64,000 nt of DNA. It comes from Clostridia bacterium. GTDB lineage: Bacteria > Bacillota > Clostridia > Christensenellales > Borkfalkiaceae. Below the pieces are notes generated by a model. The model ran no database searches. It had not been told where the DNA came from and was given only the letters and a program-made list of their open reading frames with translations. This document shows, in pieces, positions 1 through 6,680 of this stretch. The position numbers were made by a program, and so were the translations under genes. The stretch spans positions 1 to 64,000 of the forward strand of contig JAFSLQ010000055.1 in the NCBI GenBank assembly GCA_017448355.1, read 5' to 3'. Each line of letters starts with the position of its first letter. Positions within the stretch are counted from its first letter, which is position 1.

Positions 1-621
1 CGTACTTATTCCTTTTATATTTTTTATCTTATTCTTGAATTCCTTCTTAAACTCTTCAAATCTTAAAGCCCGATATTCATTAAACACTTTCAACTTCGTT
101 GCAAGGTGTATCGAATATGCAAAATCCACTATCATTGCTCCAATAACCGCACCGATAAAGTATGTATAAATAAGATTTTCCGCTATCCACGTTATGCTGT
201 ACACAAGAACGGGATTGAGAAAAAAATAGTACAGAGAACCGACTATCAGCCAAATGAGAGAAAAAGAAGGACAAATAATGCCCATTATATTTCCTTTTCT
301 ATTTGAATAGTCCCAAAGTTTTACGCCTAAACCTTTAATAAAAATCAAGCCCGCAAGAAATTCGATCAACGTCATACCGACGCCGATTATAATAATTCTT
401 ATTATAACGTCCCAAACATGGTCGTCTATCCCCAGCGGTATATTGCTTACGGCATATAAAACTATAACCCCGAAACCGTATATCGGTAAATACGGTCCGG
501 TTAAAAATCCGGGATTCATCCACTTTTTCTGCGATACAAAACGCCTAAAAAACAGTTCTATAAGCCAACCACCCAAAGACCCGATTACGAACAATGTCGA
601 AATAATAACTACGTAATTCAT
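1..621 (-). CDS. CmpB-like putative ABC transporter permease (partial)
   Basis: The frame opens with ATG at 621 and is still open at the window edge, so only the first 207 codons are visible. The protein is hydrophobic, with about five predicted membrane spans (near residues 2-22, 42-60, 72-95, 112-135 and 145-170), followed by a basic tail. An early GGWLIELFFRR segment followed by NPGFLTGPYLPIYGFG fits the CmpB family, often named putative ABC transporter permease; its biochemical role is not established. The start overlaps the stop of the gene before it (ATGA, 618-621), so the two are probably translationally coupled. Family assignment is from memory of the sequence pattern. Confidence 0.75.
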   Translation of the reverse strand, partial: MNYVVIISTLFVIGSLGGWLIELFFRRFVSQKKWMNPGFLTGPYLPIYGFGVIVLYAVSNIPLGIDDHVWDVIIRIIIIGVGMTLIEFLAGLIFIKGLGVKLWDYSNRKGNIMGIICPSFSLIWLIVGSLYYFFLNPVLVYSITWIAENLIYTYFIGAVIGAMIVDFAYSIHLATKLKVFNEYRALRFEEFKKEFKNKIKNIKGIST

Positions 622-1571
622 TTGCACCTATACTTCCTGATAGGAATATATTTAAATACTTGTTCTCTATATTCGTTATATTTCGGATATTTGCCGGCGG
701 ATATACTTTCTCCGAGCATAGAACTTCCCATAAACAGCAAAACCAGCACGAGCGCGCCTATTGCCGACCAATGGAATATTCCGTAATTTGCTAAGCCTGC
801 GCCTATTACGAAAATGTAAAGGCTAACCCATATCCCCTGTTCTCCGAGATAGTTCGGATGGCGCATATACGCCCACGGTCCAAGCGTGTTAAACCCGAGA
901 TTATAAGGCGAAGGCAGTTCTGCGAGAGATTTGCCGCCATTTAACATTTCCTTTTTTGTTTGGTGAAATTTCCATTGATACTCGTCGGATACCGTTTCAA
1001 GCACTAAAAACGCTACGGCAAACGCGGTGGCAATTATATCCGCCGCCCCGAACGCCAAGGACGACTCCGCACAGATAAGAGCGGGCAAGCATATCGCAAG
1101 CACGAGCGCATTTTGGTAAACGCTTATAAAAAACAGGTTGAAAAGCGACCACGTAAACCCGTTTTTAAAAATCGGGTTTTTACGGACGATAGACCAGCGG
1201 TAATCTTCGTTCCCCGTCCAGAATTTAAGCCTGTACGCGCCTTTTCTCGCAAAGTTAACGGTAAGCCGCACGCCCCACGCTGTCACGATAAGCGCAAAAA
1301 CCAGCAGTCGCGCGCTTATTCCGCCGCGTATAGCGATAATCCAAACGTAAGCTATGGGCAGCAAACTCCACAACTTGTCCATCTGAGAATAGTTGTGCGT
1401 AATTTCTCCGACCGCAAAACAGTAAGCGACGCTGCATCCGCAAACTATAAGCAATATTTTAAGCGTACCCCATTGAGCGTCCGTTATACCCTGTCCGCCG
1501 AGAACAACGCACAAAACTATCAAAGCGACAACGACGCTCGCCGAAATCACCGTCCCAAAAATCTTTTTCAT
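618..1571 (-). CDS. DUF1295 / steroid 5-alpha-reductase-like membrane protein
   Basis: A 317-residue polytopic membrane protein with about eight hydrophobic segments. Near residue 235 it carries GPWAYMRHPNYLGEQG, the R-HPNY-GE signature of the DUF1295/steroid 5-alpha-reductase C-terminal and isoprenylcysteine methyltransferase-like superfamily, where it helps bind NADPH or S-adenosylmethionine. The substrate cannot be inferred. Start ATG 1571 follows GGAAAA. A promoter TTGACT-N17-TATACT lies upstream (-35 complement at 1627-1632, -10 complement at 1604-1609). It overlaps the downstream CmpB-like gene by 4 nt, so the two form an operon. Confidence 0.8.
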   Translation of the reverse strand: MKKIFGTVISASVVVALIVLCVVLGGQGITDAQWGTLKILLIVCGCSVAYCFAVGEITHNYSQMDKLWSLLPIAYVWIIAIRGGISARLLVFALIVTAWGVRLTVNFARKGAYRLKFWTGNEDYRWSIVRKNPIFKNGFTWSLFNLFFISVYQNALVLAICLPALICAESSLAFGAADIIATAFAVAFLVLETVSDEYQWKFHQTKKEMLNGGKSLAELPSPYNLGFNTLGPWAYMRHPNYLGEQGIWVSLYIFVIGAGLANYGIFHWSAIGALVLVLLFMGSSMLGESISAGKYPKYNEYREQVFKYIPIRKYRCK

Positions 1572-1603
1572 AACTTTTTCCTTTGTATTTTTTCAACAAA
1601 AAA

Positions 1604-1632
1604 AGTATAATAAATATTTTTAAATAAGTCAA
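1604..1632 (-). promoter_or_regulatory. Promoter of the DUF1295/CmpB-like operon
   Basis: On the minus strand TTGACT (1632-1627) is followed after exactly 17 nt by TATACT (1609-1604), close to the sigma-A consensus. It is 33 nt upstream of the ATG at 1571. Confidence 0.65.
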
Positions 1633-1642
1633 GGGTACCAAT

Positions 1643-1659
1643 AACATTTTGACCCATAC
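1643..1659. repeat. 17-bp direct repeat, left copy
   Basis: AACATTTTGACCCATAC occurs here and again, identical and in the same orientation, at 3775-3791. The two copies flank the MarR/flavodoxin/ferritin/FMN-reductase operon and its terminators, like duplicated ends of an inserted cassette. No integrase is visible. Confidence 0.6.
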
Positions 1660-1694
1660 TACTCACAGTGTGTGTGTAGCGTCTTTTTTTGCGT

Positions 1695-1723
1695 AAAAAA
1701 GGCGCTTGAAATTCAAGCACCTT
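1695..1723 (-). terminator. Second intrinsic terminator after the redox operon
   Basis: On the minus strand an 11-bp stem (AAGGTGCTTGA with TCAAGCGCCTT, one G-U pair, loop ATT) is followed directly by six T. It lies downstream of the terminator at 1756-1790, giving a tandem arrangement before the next operon. Confidence 0.65.
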
Positions 1724-1755
1724 AAAAAATGCTGGTTTTTGCCTTAAAAAGTATG

Positions 1756-1790
1756 AAAAAGGGTCAAAAAGTCAGAAGACCTTTTGACCC
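1756..1790 (-). terminator. Intrinsic terminator of the redox operon
   Basis: On the minus strand GGGTCAAAAGG pairs with CTTTTTGACCC and is followed by TTTTT. It begins 18 nt after the stop codon of the FMN reductase gene. The stem contains the word TTTTGACCC that also forms the core of the 17-bp repeats at 1643-1659 and 3775-3791. Confidence 0.65.
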
Positions 1791-1807
1791 ACACGCTTGC
1801 ATAATAT

Positions 1808-2317
1808 TTATAGTGTTTTTGCAAACTCGCGTATTTCAGCAAGTTTTGCTTCCGACTTGTTTTCGTCGCCCGTTGCGGTGTATATACCCATATCCTGTAT
1901 GCCAACGTACTGCGTAAACGTTTTATACTGCGAAATAGCGGCGTCATATGCACCAGACCCGGAACTCAATAACAAAGCCGCCTTTGTCGCCTTAGCGGGT
2001 TTACCGATACAATACACTCTTTGGAGTGCCGCTTCGAGTTGCGCCGTAGGAGCAAAGTAGTAGATAGGCGAAGCAAAGACTATCATATCGCTTTCTAAAT
2101 AAGCGGGCATAATCTTTTCCAAATCGTCTTTCTGGATACACTTACCTTCACCCTTAGTGTGACAGTATTCGCACGCAAGACAGCCGTTTATTTTCATTTT
2201 GCCGACTTGCAAAATTTCCACTTCGTGCCCTGCCGCTTCCGCGCCTTGGCGGAACGCTTCCGCCATTGCAGCCGTGTTTTCCGTCCTTGGGCTTCCGTTA
2301 AGAATAGCAATCTTCAT
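1808..2317 (-). CDS. NADPH-dependent FMN reductase / iron-sulfur flavoprotein-like
   Basis: A 169-residue flavodoxin-fold protein, last gene of a four-gene redox operon. ILNGSPRTENTAAMA at the N-terminus is the FMN-phosphate loop of NADPH-dependent FMN reductases, and ASPIYYFAPTAQLEA near residue 84 is the second flavin-contacting loop. A cysteine cluster (CLACEYC, then a further Cys about eight residues on) near residue 47 resembles iron-sulfur flavoproteins or a redox-active disulfide. I chose ATG 2317 because GGGAGA lies 9 nt upstream; an upstream in-frame ATG at 2341 would overlap the previous gene. It probably supplies reduced flavin or passes electrons within the operon; the partner is unknown. 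Confidence 0.8.
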   Translation of the reverse strand: MKIAILNGSPRTENTAAMAEAFRQGAEAAGHEVEILQVGKMKINGCLACEYCHTKGEGKCIQKDDLEKIMPAYLESDMIVFASPIYYFAPTAQLEAALQRVYCIGKPAKATKAALLLSSGSGAYDAAISQYKTFTQYVGIQDMGIYTATGDENKSEAKLAEIREFAKTL

Positions 2318-2330
2318 ATGACTTCTCCCA

Positions 2331-2780
2331 TTATTCGCCAAGCATTTCTATAATGTAGTTTTCGATACCGATTTGTTCGATTAAACAAAGGTGTCCTTTT
2401 ACCCAGTTGTAATGCTCCTGTTCGTCTATAATAAACTTTTCGATCATCGCCTTGGTTACATAGTCGTCATCGAACATAGCAAGGGACTTACTCATCATAG
2501 GAAGCGCTTCCGCACTGTCTTTACAATCGTATTCAAGCATCTCCTTTATATCTTTGATAACGGGATACTGAACGAGTTCCACCACGGGTGTTTCGCCAAG
2601 TTCAATAAGTCTTGCGTTACACTGTTTAGCCTCTTCCCATTCTTCGTCCGATTCCGCCATTATCTTATCTGCAAGTTTGTTTAAGCCTCTTGCCTTTAAG
2701 AGTTGTGCGTGAATACTGTGCTGTTGGGAATTACCGAACCAACCTTTTGCGAATTCCTTTAAGAGTTCTACTTTTGTCAT
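2331..2780 (-). CDS. Ferritin-like / bacterioferritin-related protein
   Basis: A 149-residue all-helical protein. The last helix carries DEQEHYNWVKGHLCLIEQIG, close to the E-x-x-H helix of bacterioferritin, and helix two carries EEWEEAKQC where bacterioferritins usually have E-x-x-H; here the His position appears to be Glu. It probably binds a di-iron centre for iron storage or peroxide handling. Start ATG 2780 has GGAGG at a good distance; a TTG five codons upstream lies in that ribosome-binding site and is unlikely. Its neighbours are a flavodoxin-like protein and an FMN reductase, consistent with oxidative-stress defence. The metal-site assignment is inference. Confidence 0.75.
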   Translation of the reverse strand: MTKVELLKEFAKGWFGNSQQHSIHAQLLKARGLNKLADKIMAESDEEWEEAKQCNARLIELGETPVVELVQYPVIKDIKEMLEYDCKDSAEALPMMSKSLAMFDDDYVTKAMIEKFIIDEQEHYNWVKGHLCLIEQIGIENYIIEMLGE

Positions 2781-2807
2781 TTTTCTATCCTCCAAATTTT
2801 TATTTTT

Positions 2808-3221
2808 TTACTTTATTATTTCTTTAACAAAGTCTTTTAACCTGTTAATGTCGTCTTCGTTAGGCCTGCCCTTATTTAATGCGAGCCAAGAACCTACCGT
2901 GTGATATTCCTTTTCCGACACGGGAATACTTAGTTTATTACAAGTCTTTTTAACGACTTTTAAGGTAAATCTGCCAGTAGCAGCACTGTTTACGTTGATA
3001 AGACACTTAATCTTACCCGCATTTCGTTCCAAAAACCGTTTCACATCTTTATCAATGTTCGCCGCATACATTGCGTTTACCAAAAACAAAATATCCGTAT
3101 TATCTGACAAATCAACGTCCACCGTTTGCGCTTGTACGCCCGACGCTTCGCTTACAGCCGTCGCAAGCTTAAAAGTGTTTCCTTTCTTGCTTTTAGTAAA
3201 ATATCTGATCGCTATTTCCAT
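2808..3221 (-). CDS. Flavodoxin-like protein
   Basis: A 137-residue protein with a flavodoxin fold: an N-terminal beta strand and loop (IRYFTKSKKGNTFKLA, residues 4-19) that binds FMN phosphate, an alternating alpha/beta pattern, and a C-terminal KGRPNEDDINRLKDF segment common in this family. It is a likely small electron carrier between a reductase and an oxygen- or peroxide-detoxifying partner. Start ATG 3221 follows GGGAGG. It is second in the MarR-led operon. The physiological partner cannot be told from sequence. Confidence 0.8.
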   Translation of the reverse strand: MEIAIRYFTKSKKGNTFKLATAVSEASGVQAQTVDVDLSDNTDILFLVNAMYAANIDKDVKRFLERNAGKIKCLINVNSAATGRFTLKVVKKTCNKLSIPVSEKEYHTVGSWLALNKGRPNEDDINRLKDFVKEIIK

Positions 3222-3234
3222 ATTTCTACCTCCC

Positions 3235-3675
3235 TTATTTATCCCAATTTCCTTTTAACAATTTATATAATAAATTTTTAAATTGAACAAATTCTTCGTC
3301 GGTTAGCCAATGTTCGTCCGCAAGGGTTTTCGGAACGCACACGGCGTCATCTTTTAATCTCCTTCCTTTTTCCGTAAGACTTATTACTATATTCCTTTTG
3401 TCTCGTTCGTCTTTTTGTATATCGATAAGTCCTTTCCACTGTAATTTTCGCAAAAGAGCCGTAAGAGTGTTTGCTTGAAGATATAAAGCCTTAACCAAGT
3501 CTTTCTCGTTTACGGTTTCCTTTTCCCAAAGCACCATCATAGTAACGTATTGCGTATAAGTTAATCCTATTTTCTTTAATAGCGGCTGATACCTTCGGAG
3601 AATTTTATTTGCAACCGCATACGTCGGGAAACACACTTGATTAGAAAGCAATAACAGCTCGTAATCTTTATCCAT
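3235..3675 (-). CDS. MarR family regulator, OhrR-like redox sensor
   Basis: A 146-residue winged-helix repressor. The N-terminal LSNQVCFPTYAVANKILRRY places a cysteine where OhrR proteins carry their peroxide-sensing Cys (consensus LCF-LY), and the recognition and wing regions (YLQANTLTALLRKLQWKG, then KDERDKRNIVISLTEKG) are typical of MarR/OhrR. It probably represses its own operon and releases DNA when the cysteine is oxidised. Start ATG 3675 has AAGGTGG upstream; the longer frame from 3723 would cover the promoter. A perfect palindrome lies between its -35 and -10 boxes, which supports autoregulation. Confidence 0.85.
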   Translation of the reverse strand: MDKDYELLLLSNQVCFPTYAVANKILRRYQPLLKKIGLTYTQYVTMMVLWEKETVNEKDLVKALYLQANTLTALLRKLQWKGLIDIQKDERDKRNIVISLTEKGRRLKDDAVCVPKTLADEHWLTDEEFVQFKNLLYKLLKGNWDK

Positions 3676-3693
3676 ATGTACCACCTTGATAAG

Positions 3694-3723
3694 ATTATAT
3701 CGCATACGATATATTTTTGTCAA
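3694..3723 (-). promoter_or_regulatory. Promoter and palindromic operator of the MarR redox operon
   Basis: On the minus strand TTGACA (3723-3718) and TATAAT (3699-3694) are separated by 18 nt. Between and overlapping them is a perfect inverted repeat, TATATCG-N4-CGATATA (3696-3713), the size and position expected of a MarR operator. The transcript would have a leader with a clear ribosome-binding site. Confidence 0.75.
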
Positions 3724-3964
3724 GAGATTTTTTATTTTTTTTATTCTAAATAAATAGGTTCAAATCCCCCTTTCAACATTTTGACCCATACACTTGACCA
3801 AAGGGAGTGGGATTTTTCATTGCCCTGTTGCGGTGCCAGACAAAATCTTCGCGCTACCGCTCGATTTTCTCTACCGCTGCCACCTCTTCGGTTCGCTTTT
3901 TCGTCCACAGGACGCGCTTCGCCTCATCGCCCCACGACCTACGGTCGTTTGGTTCAACCCATAC
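3724..3964. other. Gene-free stretch with direct repeat and tRNA 3'-end remnant
   Basis: No convincing gene. It contains the right copy of the 17-bp repeat (3775-3791), then GGGAGTGGGATTT at 3803-3815, identical to 4009-4021 inside the 3' part of the initiator tRNA gene and in the same orientation. The rest (about 3816-3964) is more GC-rich than the surroundings and resembles nothing I recognise. The open frames across it have no start signals. Confidence 0.5.
3775..3791. repeat. 17-bp direct repeat, right copy
   Basis: Identical to 1643-1659. It lies 11 nt from a 13-nt duplicate of the initiator tRNA 3' region, which is the reason to read the pair as possible attachment-site remnants. Confidence 0.6.
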
Positions 3965-4001
3965 AAAAACATAAGGCAGGTAAAGACCTGCCTTATGTTT
4001 T

Positions 4002-4002
<1 letters not shown>
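3965..4002 (-). terminator. Terminator downstream of initiator tRNA
   Basis: A perfect 17-bp stem (3965-3981 with 3986-4002, loop of 4 nt) ends in a T run on the minus strand, immediately after the tRNA 3' CCA. Confidence 0.8.
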
Positions 4003-4079
<77 letters not shown>

Positions 4080-4211
4080 ATGCTTTTATATAATATACCA
4101 TTATTTAACTTTTGTCAATGATTATCGCATATTTTTCATATTTATTTTATGCCGAACGCGACAAATTTTGCTAAAAAATTTAATAAACACTAAAAACCCC
4201 GTATGTAAAAC

Positions 4212-4241
4212 TTGAAATTTTTATTCCCGATATGATACAAT
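4212..4241 (+). promoter_or_regulatory. tilS promoter with leaderless spacing
   Basis: TTGAAA (4212-4217), 18 nt, TACAAT (4236-4241). Only 6 nt separate the -10 box from the tilS ATG at 4248 and no Shine-Dalgarno sequence fits, so the transcript should start at or next to the ATG. Confidence 0.65.
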
Positions 4242-4247
4242 GTATTT

Positions 4248-5543
4248 ATGAAAGCCGAAATCCCAAAAACTTTATACGGCAAAACGGTTGCAGTCGCCGT
4301 AAGCGGCGGCGAAGACTCTATGGCGCTTTTATATTATTGCGTGCAAAACCAAGGCTCGTATAATCTAAAAACGGTCGCCTTAAACGTTGAACACGGGATT
4401 CGCGGCGAATCGTCTGTTAAAGACTCGGCTTTTGTAAAAAATTACTGCCTTTCGCACGACATACCGCTTTTAGAATATAAAGTCGACGCGATAAAAAAGT
4501 CTAAAAACGACAAAATCTCCGTAGAACAGGCGGCGCGCGCCTTAAGATACGAGTGCTTTTACGACGCGATAGAAAAGCATAAGTGCGACGCGATTTTTAC
4601 CGCGCACCATAGTTTGGATAACCTTGAATCGGTGCTTTTAAATCTTTTCCGCGGAACGGGGATTAAAGGACTTATCGGCATAAAAAATTACGGCGACAAG
4701 ATTTTTCGCCCGCTATTACGGGTCAGTAAAGCCGAAATTTCCGCTTACGTCAAGCAAAATAACGTCCCGTTCGTGAACGACGAAACCAACTTCTCAGACG
4801 ATTATACGCGAAATTTTTTACGCCTTAACGTGATACCTAAATTAAAAGAAGTCTTCCCCGAAGCGGAAAAAAGCGTTCTGCGGCTATCCGAAACGGTTAA
4901 AACGGAAGACGAGTTTTTAGACCGAGTTGCAAACGCCGCACTCGTATTCAATAACGGTGCGTACAGTTTAAAAACCGATATCCCGCGCGCGGTTTTTGCC
5001 CGCGCCGCGGTTATCGCTCTTAAAAATTTGGGGCTAACTTACGATTACGAGAAAGTACACGTAGACGACGTGTGCGCGCTTACTGAAAAGGAAAACGGCA
5101 AAGGAGTAGACCTTCCGCACGGCATAAAAGCGACAAAGGAATATGACCGTATAACGATATATAAAGAAGCGCTTTGTACCGCAAAAGCCGCGGATTTGCC
5201 ATTTAAAATAGGCGAAAGTTCGTTAAACGGCAAAACTATAAATATAGCAAAGTGCGGTAAAATTTCGGCAGAAGAATTAAAAAACGGCTTTTACTTTGAC
5301 CTTGATAAAATTCCCGACGGCGCGGTGATAAGATTTCGCAAAACAGGCGATAAATTCACTAAATTCGGCGGCGGAACGAAAAGCCTGTCGGACTATCTTA
5401 CCGATAAAAAGATACCGAAAAAAGACCGCGACGGGCTTTTGCTCATTGTAAAGGACAGCGACGTGCTTGCGATACAAAGCGTAGCGATTTCCGATAAAAT
5501 AAAAGTTGATAAAACGACTAAAAACATAATAAAAATCTCTTAA
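4248..5543 (+). CDS. tilS: tRNA(Ile)-lysidine synthase
   Basis: A 431-residue enzyme that modifies C34 of the CAU-anticodon tRNA-Ile to lysidine, using ATP and lysine, so that AUA is read as isoleucine. The N-type PP-loop motif SGGEDSMALLYYC is at residues 19-31; VEHGIRGES and FTAHHSLDNLESVLLNLFRG follow as the other conserved N-domain motifs, and a TilS C-terminal domain (KFTKFGGGTKSLSDYLTDKK) ends the protein. Length is normal for the family. The next gene is hpt, the usual partner in Firmicutes, 14 nt downstream. The ATG is 6 nt after a -10 box and has no ribosome-binding site. Confidence 0.93.
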   Translation: MKAEIPKTLYGKTVAVAVSGGEDSMALLYYCVQNQGSYNLKTVALNVEHGIRGESSVKDSAFVKNYCLSHDIPLLEYKVDAIKKSKNDKISVEQAARALRYECFYDAIEKHKCDAIFTAHHSLDNLESVLLNLFRGTGIKGLIGIKNYGDKIFRPLLRVSKAEISAYVKQNNVPFVNDETNFSDDYTRNFLRLNVIPKLKEVFPEAEKSVLRLSETVKTEDEFLDRVANAALVFNNGAYSLKTDIPRAVFARAAVIALKNLGLTYDYEKVHVDDVCALTEKENGKGVDLPHGIKATKEYDRITIYKEALCTAKAADLPFKIGESSLNGKTINIAKCGKISAEELKNGFYFDLDKIPDGAVIRFRKTGDKFTKFGGGTKSLSDYLTDKKIPKKDRDGLLLIVKDSDVLAIQSVAISDKIKVDKTTKNIIKIS

Positions 5544-5557
5544 ACAAAGGACGAATT

Positions 5558-6085
5558 ATGGACAATTATAAAGTAATTTTAAGTGAAGAAACTATTCAGA
5601 AAAGAGTAAAAGAACTCGGCGAAGAGATAACGCGCGACTATCAGGGCAAAGAACCGGTCGTAATATGTATGCTTAAAGGCGCGGTGTACTTTTTTGCGGA
5701 CCTGACGAAGAACATAAAACTCCCGCTGATGCTTGACTTTGCAAGACTTTCCAGTTACAGAAACGGCACGACAAGCGGGCAAATGGAACTCATCTACGAC
5801 ATAACCGCAAAAATCGAAGGGCGGGACGTAATACTTGTAGAAGATATCGTCGACAGCGGCAAAACGCTCGCTTACTTTATAGAACTGTTAAAAACCCGCC
5901 ACCCCGCGTCGGTCAAAATCTGCGCATTTTTAGATAAAAAGGAACGCCGCGAAGTGGATATAAACGTCGATTATATCGGCTTTGATATCCCCTGCGGGTT
6001 CGTTATCGGCTACGGGCTTGACTATGCGGAAAAGTACCGCGAATTCCCCTTCCTTGCGGAAATAATCAATCCGTCGGAATTATAA
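5558..6085 (+). CDS. hpt: Hypoxanthine phosphoribosyltransferase
   Basis: A 175-residue type I phosphoribosyltransferase that salvages hypoxanthine, and usually guanine, to the nucleoside monophosphate with PRPP. The PRPP-binding motif VILVEDIVDSGKTL is near residues 91-104, and the flexible-loop SSYRNGTTSG segment and C-terminal FVIGYGLDYAEKYR match the Hpt family. Start ATG 5558 follows AAAGGA. It is cotranscribed with tilS. Together with xpt and the nucleoside importer at 15-21 kb it makes purine salvage a theme of this region. Confidence 0.93.
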   Translation: MDNYKVILSEETIQKRVKELGEEITRDYQGKEPVVICMLKGAVYFFADLTKNIKLPLMLDFARLSSYRNGTTSGQMELIYDITAKIEGRDVILVEDIVDSGKTLAYFIELLKTRHPASVKICAFLDKKERREVDINVDYIGFDIPCGFVIGYGLDYAEKYREFPFLAEIINPSEL

Positions 6086-6121
6086 AAAATTGCAATCTTG
6101 TGTCCCCTTTTAGGGGAAGGC

Positions 6122-6157
6122 TGGTAAAGGCACGACATTTTTGTCGTGCCTTTACCA
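6122..6157. terminator. Convergent hairpin after hpt
   Basis: A perfect 16-bp stem, TGGTAAAGGCACGACA with its complement, loop TTTT, between the convergent hpt and P-loop protein genes. No long T run follows on either strand, so its strength is uncertain. Confidence 0.5.
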
Positions 6158-6171
6158 AAGGGTTGAAACAT

Positions 6172-6612
6172 TTATAGTTTATCATATAATAAATTTACAG
6201 TAATATTGTTTATGGAATCCATTTCTTTCTGATATATTTCTTTAACTTCTGCTTCTACATAATCCTTTTTAACCCAATCTAACTCAAAGTTCTCTTCATC
6301 ACGTAATCTTTCTAAATATCTTACCGAACCCGTATTTGTCCGTTTTACACGCCCCGCACAAAAGACCAATTCACAATTATTCTCTCTAAAAATTTGAAAA
6401 GGTTCTGTTAAAACCTTTTCATTATCGCCATAACTTGTTATCCCTATTATTTTGTTGTCAAATACAAAAACAGCAATAATGTCGTGATTATTGTAATTAG
6501 GTGCAACAATAATTTCTGAAGTTCTTTTATCCGCTTGTATTTTTTTACATAAATCAACAAGAACTGTTGTTTTGCCTATTTCGCCTTTTCCCCATAAAGA
6601 AATTATCTTCAT
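6172..6612 (-). CDS. Small P-loop NTPase-like protein, unknown function
   Basis: A 146-residue protein that opens with IISLWGKGEIGKTTVLVDLC, a P-loop resembling the deviant Walker A (KGGxGKT) of ParA/MinD/NifH-type ATPases but with Glu replacing one glycine. A hydrophobic strand (IIAVFVFDNKIIGITSYGD) and CELVFCAGR follow, consistent with a short Rossmann-like nucleotide-binding domain. It is much shorter than a complete ParA. Start ATG 6612 has AAGGAG upstream. It is upstream of, and on the same strand as, the BspA-like lipoprotein's far end, with no functional link evident. AT-rich relative to neighbours. I do not recognise the family. Confidence 0.65.
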   Translation of the reverse strand: MKIISLWGKGEIGKTTVLVDLCKKIQADKRTSEIIVAPNYNNHDIIAVFVFDNKIIGITSYGDNEKVLTEPFQIFRENNCELVFCAGRVKRTNTGSVRYLERLRDEENFELDWVKKDYVEAEVKEIYQKEMDSINNITVNLLYDKL

Positions 6613-6680
6613 ATTTTTCTCCTTTTTGCTTATATGTTTTACTCTCGACTTGGTTTTTTATTTGAGAGTTTAATCCTTTG

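Noticed and set aside
1113..1610. Plus-strand open frame opposite the DUF1295 gene
   Set aside because: Antisense shadow with no start signal; the minus-strand product has a clear family motif.
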